Assembly (NCBI RefSeq): GCF_003696265.1
Contig: NZ_RFFH01000010.1
Location: 182,834-246,833, forward strand
Direction: 5' to 3'
Origin: Nocardia stercoris
GTDB lineage: Bacteria > Actinomycetota > Actinomycetes > Mycobacteriales > Mycobacteriaceae
DNA: 64,000 bases
The notes beneath the pieces were generated by a model. The model did not search any database, had not been told where the DNA came from, and saw nothing but the letters and a program-made list of their open reading frames with translations. Below, piece after piece: positions 15,001 through 27,000 of this stretch. Both the position numbers and the translations under genes were made by a program. The stretch's first letter is position 1. The number at the start of each line of letters is the position of its first letter.

Positions 15001-18000
15001 CGGCGGACCCGGGCTCGGCGGAACTGCGGTCGTATCTGCGGGAGCGGTTGCCGGAGTACATGGTTCCCGCCGTGGTGATGGTGCTGGACGCGCTGCCGTT
15101 GTCGGCGAACGGGAAGATCGATCGAAAAGCGTTGCCGGAGCCGGTTTTCGCGGCCGGGACGGCGTATCGGGCGCCGGTGTCGGCGGTCGAGCGGAGCTTG
15201 GCGGAGGTCTTCGCCGAGATCCTGGGCCGGGACGCGGTCGGTGTGGACGACGATTTCTTCGAGATCGGCGGCGATTCCATCCGTTCCATCCAGGTGGTGT
15301 CGCGGGCGCGGGCAGCGGGCGTATTGATCAGTCCGCGTGCGGTTTTCGAGCACCGCACCGTGGCCGCCCTCGCGCGGGTCGCGCAGGCCGGCCCGGAGCG
15401 CGAGCTCCTCTCCGAGCTGCCCGGTGGCGGGATCGGCTGGATGCCGTTGCTGCCCGCCGCGCGGTTCGTGCGCGAGCTGGGTGCGGGTTTCGAGCGGTTC
15501 AATCAGTCGATGCTGCTGGACCTTCCGGTGGGTATCGACCTGAACGGCCTGGTCGCGACCTGGCAGGCGGTACTGGACCGGCACCCGGTGCTGACCGCCC
15601 GCCTCGTCGACGGAACCGACGGTCCCGGCCTGGTGACCAGGCCGTCCGGCGACATCGATGTCGCGACCTTCGTCCATCGAGTCGACCTCCACGGAACCGA
15701 TGTCGGCAGTAGCGCCGAACCGGATTCCGGCGAGCGCGACCGGAACATGGTTCCCAGCGGGCCCGGAAACGAACTGTCCGACAGCCTCGCCCGGTCCGCG
15801 GCACTGATCTCAGCCGAGCTGGACGCGGCCGCCGGCCGGCTCGCCCCCGAGGCCGGGATCCTGGTGGCGCTGGTGTGGTTCGATCGCGGAGCGCACGCGC
15901 CCGGCGCGCTCGGTGTGGTCGCGCACCACCTCGCCGTCGACGGTGTGTCCTGGCGAATCCTGTTGCCGGACTTGGCCGCCGCGTGGGCCCAGCGCAGCGA
16001 ACACCCCGACGCCACCGAGCGGCAACCGGTGCCGCCGGTCAGCGGAACCTCGCTGCGCCGGTGGTCGCACGCGCTCGCCGAGCAAGCCCGAACCCCGGAA
16101 CGGACCGCCGAATTGTCCTGGTGGACAAGCATGCTGGCGGGACCGGACCCGATCCTCGGCGCACGGGAGCCGGATCCCGCGGTCGACACCCACGCGACGG
16201 TCGCGCAGGTGGAACTGCGGCTGCCGGTCGAGGTGACCGAGGCGGTCCTGACCGGACTGCCCACGGCGTTCCACGGCCACGTCGAAGACGGCCTGCTCGC
16301 GGCGCTGCTGATCGCGGTGGCGGTCTGGCGGGAGCGCCGCTGCGGCACCTCCGACCCGTCCGGCATCGTGGTGCGGCTGGAGGGCCACGGCCGCGAGGAG
16401 GCCGTGGTCGCGGGCGCGGATCTGTCGGCAGTGGCCGGCTGGTTCACCGCCATGTACCCGGTGCGGCTGACGCTGCCCGAAAAACTCGATCCCGCGGCCG
16501 TTCTCACCGGCGGACCGGCGGCGGGCCAGGTGGTGAAGCGGGTCAAGGAACTGCTGCGCGCGATCCCGGATCGCGGCCTCGGCTACGGCATGTTGCGGTA
16601 CCTGAACCCGGACACCGCGCCGGTGCTGGCCGAACTGCCCACGGGCCGAATCGGTTTCAACTACCTGGGCCGCTTCTCCAGTGGCGATCTGATGCCCGCG
16701 CACCTGCGCGGGACCGGCTGGACGCCCGTCCCCGGCGTGCCCGCGAACGCCGGATACCCGCGGCTGCCGGTCCTTTCGGCCCTCGAACTCAACGCGGCGG
16801 TCACCGACGACGGCTCAGGCCCGACACTCGGCGCCTCGTTCACCTACGCGACCGGCATTCTGGCGGACGAGTCCGTCGCCGAACTCGCGGCACTGTGGGA
16901 GACGGCGCTGACCGGCCTGGCCCGGCACGTCGATGCCGGCGGCGGCGGACTGACCCCGTCGGATCTGCCGCTGGTGAACCTGGACCAGGCCGCCATCGAC
17001 GCACTCGAGGCCCGCTACGGGCGGGTGCGGGACGTGTGGCCGGTCACCGCCATGCAGTCCGGCCTGCTCTACCACACCCACCTGACCGGCGCCGGCGTGG
17101 ACGCCTACCAGATGCAGGTGCTGTTCGATCTGGCCGGTCCGGTGGATCCGGGCCGGATGCGGATCGCGGGACAGGCCCTGCTCGACCGGCATGCGAGCCT
17201 GCGCACCGCGTACCTGCCGGCCGGCGACGGCTCGACCGTCGCCGTCGTGGTCGCCGATGCCGAATTGCCGTGGCAGCAAATAGATCTGCGCGAGACTTCG
17301 GCCGCCGGTCGGTCGACGGCCATCGATGCGCTGCTGACCGCCGACCGCGCCGAGCGCTTCGACCCCACCGTGCCACCGCTGCTGCGGCTGGCCCTGATCC
17401 GCACCGCCGCGGACCGGTCCCGCCTGGTACTCACCGCCCACCATGTGCTGCTGGACGGCTGGTCGCTGCCGCTGCTGTTGACCGACCTGCTGGCGCTGTA
17501 CGCGAACGGCGGTGCCACCGCGGAACTGCCCGCCGCCGGGAACTACCGCGACTTCCTGGCCTGGCTGCAGGCGCGGGACCGGGCGGCGACCGCCCAGGCC
17601 TGGACCGAGTACCTGACCGGGGTCGACGAGCCCACCCTGCTCGCCGCGGCCGCCGACGGACCCGCCGCCGAGCCGGAACCGGCGGTGACCGTGGAGATTC
17701 CGCTGCCCGCGGATCTGGCCCGGACGCTGACCCGCCGGGCCGGCGAATGCGGCGTCACACCGAACACGGTCGTGCAGGTGAGCTGGGCGCTGCTGCTGGC
17801 GGAGTTGACCGGCCGCGACGACATCGTGTTCGGAGCGACCGTCGCGGGTCGCCCGGCAGACCTGCCGGGCGCCGACACGATGGTCGGCCTGCTGATCAAC
17901 ACCGTGCCGGTGCGGGTCCGGATCCGTCCCGGCGACAGCCTCGCCGAGCATCTGCGCCGCCATCAGCGCGAACAGGCCGGGCTGCTCGATCACCACCATC

Positions 18001-21000
18001 ACCCGCTCACCGAGATGCACCGGATCACCGGTGTGCCGGCACTGTTCGACACACTCGTCGCGTTCGAGTCCTACGCGGTCGACCACTCCGCCCTGGCCGG
18101 CACCAGCGCCGCCAGCGGACTCGCGGTCGTCGGCCTGGACCATCGCGGCGAGACGAACTACGCGGTCACGATCACCGCGAATGCCGTGCCCGATCTGGTG
18201 CTCACCCTGCAGTACGACACGGGTGTGCTCAGCCGGGACTTCGTCGACCGGATGATCGCGCGGTATCGGCGCCTGCTGGAAACCTTCGCCGCCGAACCCG
18301 AACTGCCGGTGGCGCGCATCGATCTGCTGCTGGCCGACGAACGGCGAATGATCGCGGAGTTCAACGACACCGGCGTCGCGGTCGACCCGGCCGTGACCGT
18401 GGCCCAGCTGTTCGAAGCGCGCGTCGCCGCCGCCCCGGACGCGGTGGCGCTGATCGCCGACGGCGAATCGGTCCGCTACCGGGAACTGGACGCGCGCGCC
18501 GCCTGCCTGGCCGGTGTGCTGGCGGCTCGCGGCGCCGGCCCGGAAACCGTTGTGGCCGTGGCGATGCCACGGACCACGGACCTGGCGGTAGCGCTGCTGG
18601 CGGTCGTGAAATGCGGTGCCGGCTATGTGCCCCTGGACCCGGGATATCCGCAGGAACGGCTGCGGTACATCCTCACCGACTCCGACCCGACGCTGGTGCT
18701 CACCCACAGCGCTGTCGCGGACCGGATACCTGCCACCGGCGCCGAGCGCATCCTGCTCGACGATCCGGGCACGATCGCGGAAACGGCTGCCACCGCAGCC
18801 CTTTCCACGGTGCCGGTGGCGCCGGCCGGACTGGCCTACCTGATCTACACCTCGGGCACCACGGGCGTGCCGAAGGGAGTCAGCGGCACGCACGGGGCAC
18901 TGGCCAACCGGCTGGCGTGGGCGTCCGCGGTGTGGAACGAGCCGGTCCGGATCGCGAAGAGTTCGATCAGCTTCCTCGACGGCACCACCGAACTGCTCGG
19001 CGCGCTCGTCAGCGGGACCACGGCGGTCCTGGCAGGCGACGCCGCGGCCAGGGACGGCGTCGCGCTCGCGGACCTGATCGAACGCCACGCCGCGACCCAG
19101 TTCCTGGCCATCCCGAGTTTCGCGGCCGCGATCGCCCGGTCCGCCCCGCCCGCTCAGCTGGCCGGTGTCCGGCTCTGGCTGTGCAGCGGCGAGGCGCTGG
19201 ACTCGGGCACCGTCGGCGAATTGCTGTCCGCGGCACCGGATTCGGTGGTCGTGAACTCCTACGGGTGCTCCGAGATCGCCGGCGACGTGCTGGTCGCCGA
19301 GTTGCGTGCCGCCGCGAGCCCGGTGCCGCTGGGCCGGGCGGTCCCCGGCACCCGGGTGTATCTGCTCGACCGCGACCTTTCCCCGACCGTGCCGGGCGCG
19401 ATCGGCGAGATCTATGTCGGCGGAATCCAAGTGGCACGCGGGTATCTGGGGCAGCCGGAGGCGACCGCGGGCCGGTTCGTCGCGGACCCCTACGGCGAGC
19501 CCGGGCAGCGACTGTTCCGGACCGCGGATCTCGGTCGCTGGATCGTCGACGCCACCGGACAGCCGGCACTGGAATACCTGGGCCGCGCCGACGATCAGGT
19601 GAAGATCCGGGGCTTCCGGATCGAACCCGGTGAGATCGAAGCGGCGCTGACCGCCCATCCGGGAGTCGCGCAGGCCGTGGTCGCGGCGCGACCCAGCGCG
19701 ACCGGCACCCGGCTCGTCGGCTATGTCGTGCCGGCCGCGTCCGGGGTGGACGTGGGCGAGCTGCGGGCCTTCGTGGCCGGGCGGCTGCCGGAGTTCATGG
19801 TGCCCGCCGTGGCGCTGACGCTCGACGCGCTGCCGCTGTCCCCGAACGGGAAGATCGACCGAAAAGCGTTGCCGGAGCCGGTGTTCGCGTCCGTTGCCGA
19901 GTATCGGGCGCCGGTGTCGCCGGTGGAGCGGGCGCTGGCCGGGTTGTTCGCCGAGATCCTCGGTGTCGACCGGGTGGGGCTCGACGACAGTTTCTTCGAT
20001 CTGGGTGGGCATTCGCTGCTGGCGACCCGGCTGGTCAGCCGGATCCGCGTCGAACTCGCGGTGGAGGTGCCGATCCAGGCGGTCTTCGCGGCGCGGACCG
20101 TCGCCGAACTGGCGGTGGTCGTGACGCGTAGCGCCGACGCGGCGCGGCCCGCGCTGCGCCGCCGGGACCGGCCGGAACTGCTGCCGTTGTCCTTCGCCCA
20201 GCAGCGGCTGTGGTTCCTGTACCGGTTGGACGGGCCGTCGGCGACCTACAACATTCCGCTGGCGTTCCGTCTGAGCGGGCCTGTGGACGTGACCGCGCTG
20301 CGCGTGGCGGTGGCCGATCTGGTGGGCCGGCACGAGAGCCTGCGGACCGTCTTCGCCGACGACACCGACGGCGTGGGCCGGCAGCGGGTGCTCGACACGG
20401 GCGCGGTCGCGGTGCCCGTCGAGGTCGGCGACCTGGCCGGCGCCGACGTTGCCGAGGTCGACCGGGTGGTGGCCGAGGCGGCTGCGTACCGGTTCCAGCT
20501 GGATACCGAGATTCCGCTGCGGGCCACGGTGATTCGGCTGGGCCCGGACGAGCTGGTGGTGGTGCTCGTGGTGCACCACATCGCGGGTGACGGCTGGTCG
20601 TTGGCGCCGCTGGCCCGGGACCTGGCAGTGGCCTACCGGGCTCGGGCGGCGGGCAGCGCGCCGGAGTGGGCGCCGTTGCCGGTGCAGTACGCGGATTACA
20701 CGTTGTGGCAGCGGGAATTGCTCGGTGACGAGTCGGATCCGGAGAGTGTGCTGTCGCGTCAGTTCGACTACTGGCGGGCCGAATTGGCCGGTGTGCCGGA
20801 GCAATTGGTGTTGCCGACCGACCGGCCGCGGCCGCGGGTGGCGTCCTACGCGGGTGCGACCGTGCCGTGGCCTATCGACGCCGCGACGTCTGCGGCGGTT
20901 GCGGAGTTGGCGCGGTCGCGGCGGGCGACGGTGTCGATGGTGTTGCAGGCCGGTGTGGCGGTGTTGTTGTCGAAGTTGGGTGCGGGGGAGGACATTCCGA

Positions 21001-24000
21001 TCGGTTCGCCGATCGCGGGTCGTACCGATGCGGCGCTCGACGATCTGGTCGGGTTCTTCGTCAACACGTGGGTGCTGCGCGCACGTGTGTCACCGGAGTT
21101 GTCGTTCGCGGACGTGGTCGATCAGGTTGCGGAGAAGGCTCTGGCCGCGTACGCGAATCAGGATGCTCCGTTCGAGCGGCTGGTGGAGTTGGTGAATCCG
21201 GTTCGCTCGCAGGCGCATCACCCGCTGTTCCAGGTATCGCTGACGGTGCAGAACACCGCAGCCGTGACCGCGGAATTCGGGGACGCCGAGATCGCCGCCT
21301 ACCCGGTCTCGAACGGATCGGCGCGCTTCGACCTGCTGTTCGCCGTACACGACGACGGCACGGGCGGGCTGTCCGGCTCGATCGAGTACGCCACCGACCT
21401 GTACGACGCGGACAGCGTGCATCGGATCGCGGCCCGGTTCACGGCCCTGCTCGCCCACGTCACCGTTCGCCCCGACGTCCCGGTCGGGCGGATCGACGTG
21501 CTCGACGACCACGAGCGTCGCCGCATCCTGCACGAGTGGAACTACACGATGGGGCGGACCGGCGGACACGCGCCGGAAGGTTCAGCCCTGACACTGGCCG
21601 AAAGCATTGCGGCGCAGGCCGAGACACGCCCCGACGCGGTGGCTGTGGTCGCCGGCACCGGTTCGCTGACCTACCGCGAACTCGACGAGCGCTCCGGCCG
21701 GCTGGCCGGCGTGCTGGCCGAGCACGGTGCCGGCGCGGAACGCGTGGTGGCCGTGGCACTGCCGCGCGGCGCCGACCTGCTGGTGGCGCTGCTCGCCGTC
21801 CTGAAGTCCGGCGCCGGTTACGTGCCGCTGGACCCGGCCTATCCGCAGGACCGGTTGCGGTTCATCCAGTCCGACGCCGAACCGGTGCTCGTACTCACCG
21901 ATTCCGCTGTCGCTGAACGAATTCCCGACACCGGCGGTGCGCGCCTGCTGCTCGACGCGCCGACGGTGGTGGCGGAACTCGCGAACCGCACACCGCTCGC
22001 GCCGGTTCCGGTGCCCGGCGGCAGCCTGGCGTACCTCATCTACACCTCCGGGACCACGGGTGTGCCCAAGGGCGTGGCGGTGACCCGGGCCAACCTGGAC
22101 GCACTGGTCCGGGCCACGCGGCCGCTGCTGACCGTGCCGGAGATCGCCGGAACCGACGGTCCGGTCCTGGCGTCGACGTCGGCGGCGTTCGACGTGTCGG
22201 TGTTCGAGCTGTTCACCACGCTGCACGCGGGTGGGTCGGTCGAGATCGTGGACGACGCGCTGGCTGTGGGGCAACGGGATTCGTGGTCCGGTGCGGTGAT
22301 GAGTATGGTGCCATCGGCGTTCGACGCGGTCGCCGCGCACACCGAGACGGTGCTCGCGGCGCACACCATCGTCTTCGCCGGTGAAGCCCTGACCCGCGCC
22401 ACGATCGAGCGGGCACGCACCCGTATCCCAGGTGTGCGGGTAGTGAACGGTTACGGTCCGACCGAGTCGACGGTCTTCGCCACCACCGCGGTCCTCGACG
22501 CGGACCCGGGCGTGGGGCCGGTGCCGATCGGCGTACCGCTGCCGGGCGTGCGAGCCTACGTCCTCGACAGCTGGCTGCGGCCGGTTCCGGCGGGCGTCTC
22601 CGGCGAGTTGTATCTGGCCGGAACGCAATTGGCGCGCGGCTATCACGCGCGGCCCGATCTGACGGCCACCCGGTTCGTCGCCGACCCCTTCGGCACCGAG
22701 CACGGCGCCGGGCGTCTGTATCGCACCGGTGACGTGGTGCGCTGGAACCTGTCCGGCGTATTGGAGTACCTGGGCCGCGTGGACGACCAGGTGAAGGTGC
22801 GCGGTTTCCGCATCGAGCTCGGCGAGATCGAGACCGCCCTGGCCGGGCATCCGGACATCTCGCAGGCGGTCGTGGTCGCCCACGACACCGGCGACGGCAA
22901 GCAGCTGGTCGGCTACGTGGTCCCGGGCGGGCACGCGCCCGCCGACAGCGTCCACGACGCGGTGCCGAGCAGCGGCGCGGACGCCGGGTCCACACCGGAC
23001 CTGGATTCGGCCGCGGTGCGGTCGTATCTGCGGGAAAGGTTGCCGGAGTACATGGTTCCCGCCGCGGTGATGGTGCTCGACGCGCTGCCGTTGTCGGCCA
23101 ACGGCAAGATCGACCGAAAGGCGCTGCCCGAGCCCGTCTTCGCGGCCGGGACCGAGTATCGGGCACCGGCAACGGTGGCGGAGTCGGTGCTGACCGGGGT
23201 GTTCGCCGAGATCCTGGGGCGGGACCGGGTCGGTGTGGACGACGATTTCTTCGAGATCGGCGGCGACTCCATCCGCTCGATCCAGGTGGTGTCCCGTGCG
23301 CGCGCGGCAGGCGTATTGATCAGTCCCCGTGAGGTTTTCGAACACCGGACCGTGGCCGCCCTGGCCCGAATCGCGGCGACCGCTCGGGATCGCCAACTCC
23401 TCGCCGAACTCCCCGGCGCCGGCATCGGCTGGATGCCGCTGCTGCCCGCCGCACGATACGTCCGAGACATGGGCGCGGGCCTCGACCGCTTCAACCAGGC
23501 GATGCTGCTGGACCTTCCCCTCGGCATCGACCAGGACGGCCTGATCGCGACCTGGCGCGCGGTACTGGACCGGCACCCCGTGCTGACCGCCCGCCTGGTC
23601 GACGGCCCCGACGGCCCAGGCCTGCTGACCAGGCCGTCCGGCGACATCGACGTCTCCACCCTCGTCCACCGGGTCGAGCTGCCATCGCCCACAGGCCGGG
23701 CCGTGACCGACGCGGCAGACGGCGATCACGGTGGGGTGACCTTGGATGCGGAGTCGGTTGCCGGCGCGCTCGCCATGGCTTCGGATGTGTTGGACGCCAA
23801 TGGCGTACCGCATGACGGTGGTCGGGCCGTGACCGGGGCGGCAGTCCGTGAGCACGCTGGTGACCTGGATGCGGCTGCCGACAGTGGGCTGGACGCAATG
23901 TCGGATCTGTTGGGCGGCCATGGTGTGGCGTTCGATGGTGGACGGGCCGAGACCGGCGCGGCAGACGGCGAGCACGGTGGGGACCCGGATGCGGTGGCGG

Positions 24001-27000
24001 CCGACAGCGGGCTGGACGCGGTGTCGGATCTGTTGGGCGCCACGGGCGTACCGCTTGACGGTGACCGGGCCGTGACCGGCGCGGTCGACCGCGGGGACGG
24101 TGGGTTCCTGGAGGCGGCGGTGGCCGACAGCGCGCTGGACGCGGCGTCGGCGCGGTTGGATCCCGGTAACGGTGTGCTGTTGGCCCTGGTCTGGTTCGAC
24201 CGGGGACCCGACGCGCCGGGCGTGCTGGGTGTGGTCGCGCACCATCTGGCGGTCGACGGGGTGTCCTGGCGAATCCTGTTGCCGGACTTGGCTTCCGCGT
24301 GGACGCGGATACGGGAGGGGCGCCCGGCGCAGCTGCCGGCCACCGGCACTTCACTGCGGCGCTGGTCGCACGCGCTGGCCGAGCAGGCGGTCGCTCCGCG
24401 GCGGGTCGCCGAATTGTCGTGGTGGACCGCGATGTTGGCCGGGGAGGATCCGGTACTCGGAGCTCGGGAACTCGATCCGGCGGTCGACACGCACGCCACC
24501 GCCGACCACGTCCGGGTGCGGGTGCCGGCCGCCGTGACCGAGACGGTGCTGACCGCGCTTCCGGCGGCGTTCCACGGGCACGTCGACGACGGTCTGCTCG
24601 CGGCGCTGGTGGTCGCGGTGACCCTGTGGCGGCAGTCCCGTTCGAGCCTGGTGGTGCGCCTCGAAGGCCACGGTCGCGAAGAGGCGGTCGTGCCGGGCGC
24701 GGACCTGTCGGCGGCGGTGGGCTGGTTCACCGCCATGTATCCGGTGCGGCTGAGCCTGCCCGCCGGCGTCGACCCGGCCGAGGTCCTGACCGGCGGTCCG
24801 GCGGCCGGTCGGGTGGTGAAGTGGGTGAAGGAGCTGCTGCGCGCGGTACCGGATCGCGGAATCGGCTACGGGATGCTGCGCTACCTGAACCCCGAAACCG
24901 CGCCGGTGCTGGCCGAACTGCCCAGTGGCCGAATCGGTTTCAACTATCTGGGCCGATTCGCCACCGGTGACCTGATGCCCGCCGAGCTGCGTGCGGGCGG
25001 CTGGACGCCCACGCCGGGCATGTCGGCGAACGCGGGCTACCCGGAGCTGCCCGCCTGGTCGGCGCTTGAGATCAACGCCGCGGTCACCGACGACGGGACG
25101 GGCCCGGCCCTGGCCGCGTCGTTCACCTTCCCGACCGGCGTGCTGGACCGGTCGCAGGTGCGCGAACTGGCCGAGTTGTGGCGTGCGGCGCTGACCGGGC
25201 TCGCGCGCCACGCCGAGCTGCCGGGCACCGGCGGTCTGACCCCGTCGGACGTGCCGCTGACCGGGCTCGATCAGTCCGCGATCGACAGTGTGGAGGCGCG
25301 TTTCGGGCGGGTCCAGGACGTGTGGCCGGTGACCGCGATGCAAGCGGGCCTGCTGTACCACGCGCAACTGGCCGGCACCGGTTTCGACGCCTACCACATG
25401 CAGGTCGTGTTCGACCTGTCCGGAACGGTGGACCCGGCGCGGATGCGGGTGGCCGGGCAGGCGCTGCTGGAACGGCACGCGCCGCTGCGGACGGCCTACA
25501 TCCCCGCCGGCGACGGCTCGACGGTCGCGGTGGTCGTGTCCGGGGTCGAATTGCCCTGGCAGCACCTCGATCTGGCCGCACTGCCGCACCCGCGGCGGGA
25601 GGCGGCCGCCGCGGAACTGCTCGACGCCGACCGGGCCGCGCACTTCGACCCCGCCGTGCCGCCGTTGCTGCGGCTGGCGCTGATCGGCGACACCGGCGGC
25701 CGGTTGCGGCTGGTCCTGACCGCGCACCACGTGCTGGTGGACGGCTGGTCCCTGCCGCTGCTGCTGGCCGACCTGCTGGCGCTGTACTCGAGTTCGGGGG
25801 ACGCCACCGGGCTGTCCGCCGTGCCGGACTACCGGGACTTTCTGTCCTGGTTGCACACTCGTGACCGCGCGGCCACCGCCACCGCCTGGTCCGGCTATCT
25901 CGACGGGGTCGGGGAACCGACCCTGCTCGCAAGCGGCGCGGCCACCACGGTCCCGGCGCAGGACACGCTGCGCAGCGTGGATCTCGCACTGCCGGAACCG
26001 ATCACGCGGGCGCTGTCGGAGCGGGCCGCCGACTGCGGTGTCACGCTCAACACGGTCGTCCAGGTCGGCTGGGCCCTGGTGATCGCCGCCGCGACCGGCC
26101 GCGACGATGTGACCTTCGGTGCCACCGTCTCCGGCCGGCCCGCGGACCTGCCGGGCGCGGACTCGATGGTCGGTCTGCTGATCAACACCGTCCCGGTGCG
26201 GGTCCGCATCGATCCCGCGAGCACGATCGCGGGTCTGCTGCGCCGCCATCAGGCCGAACAGGCGCAGCTGATGGATCACCACCACTACCCGCTGACCGAG
26301 GTACACCGGATCACCGGCGTACCGGCCCTGTTCGACACCCTGGTCGCGTTCGAGTCCTACCCGATCGACCCGGCCGCCCTCACCGGCGCGCTGTCGATCA
26401 CCGGCATGGACAACCGCAGCGGCACCAGCTATCCGGTGACCGTCACCGCCAACGCGGTGCCGGATCTGGTGCTGTCGGTGCAGTACGACACCACGGTGTT
26501 CGACGCCGATCGGATCGAACGGCTGATCGCCCGGTACGCGGCGGTGCTGACCGCCGTCGCCGGCGATCCGGACACGACCCCGGCGCGAATCCCGCTGCTG
26601 CTGCCCGACGAGCGCGCGATGCTGCGGGACCGCAACGCCACCGCCACCGCGGCGCCGGTGCTGTCGGTGCCGGAGATGTTCGCGCGGCGGGTCGCGCAGA
26701 CCCCGGATGTGGACGCGGTGGTCGCGGGCCCCGACCGGCTGTCCTACCGGGAGCTCGACGCACGGGCCAACCGCGTAGCCCGGTGGCTGCTGCAGCAGGG
26801 CGTCGGCGCCGAGGAACCGGTGGGAGTCATCCTGCCCCGGTCGGTGGACCTGGTCGTGGCGCTGCTCGGGGTGGCGAAGGCGGGCGCGGTGTTCGTGCCG
26901 CTGTTGCCGGAATGGCCGCAGTCGCGCCGGGACCGGGTGCTCGCGCAGGCCGGCGTCCGGGTCGTCGTCGACGGCGAGAGCGCGGCGGAGATCGCCGGCT

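Noticed and set aside
18390..19885. Module 5 A domain as an inactive pseudo-domain because Asp235 is missing
   Set aside because: All other core motifs are intact, and the residues at 236, 301 and 331 follow a known beta-amino acid pattern, so altered specificity is the better reading.
23694..24185. Insertion in the module 6 E domain as a mobile element
   Set aside because: No inverted ends, target duplication or transposase. The units derive from neighbouring E-domain sequence.
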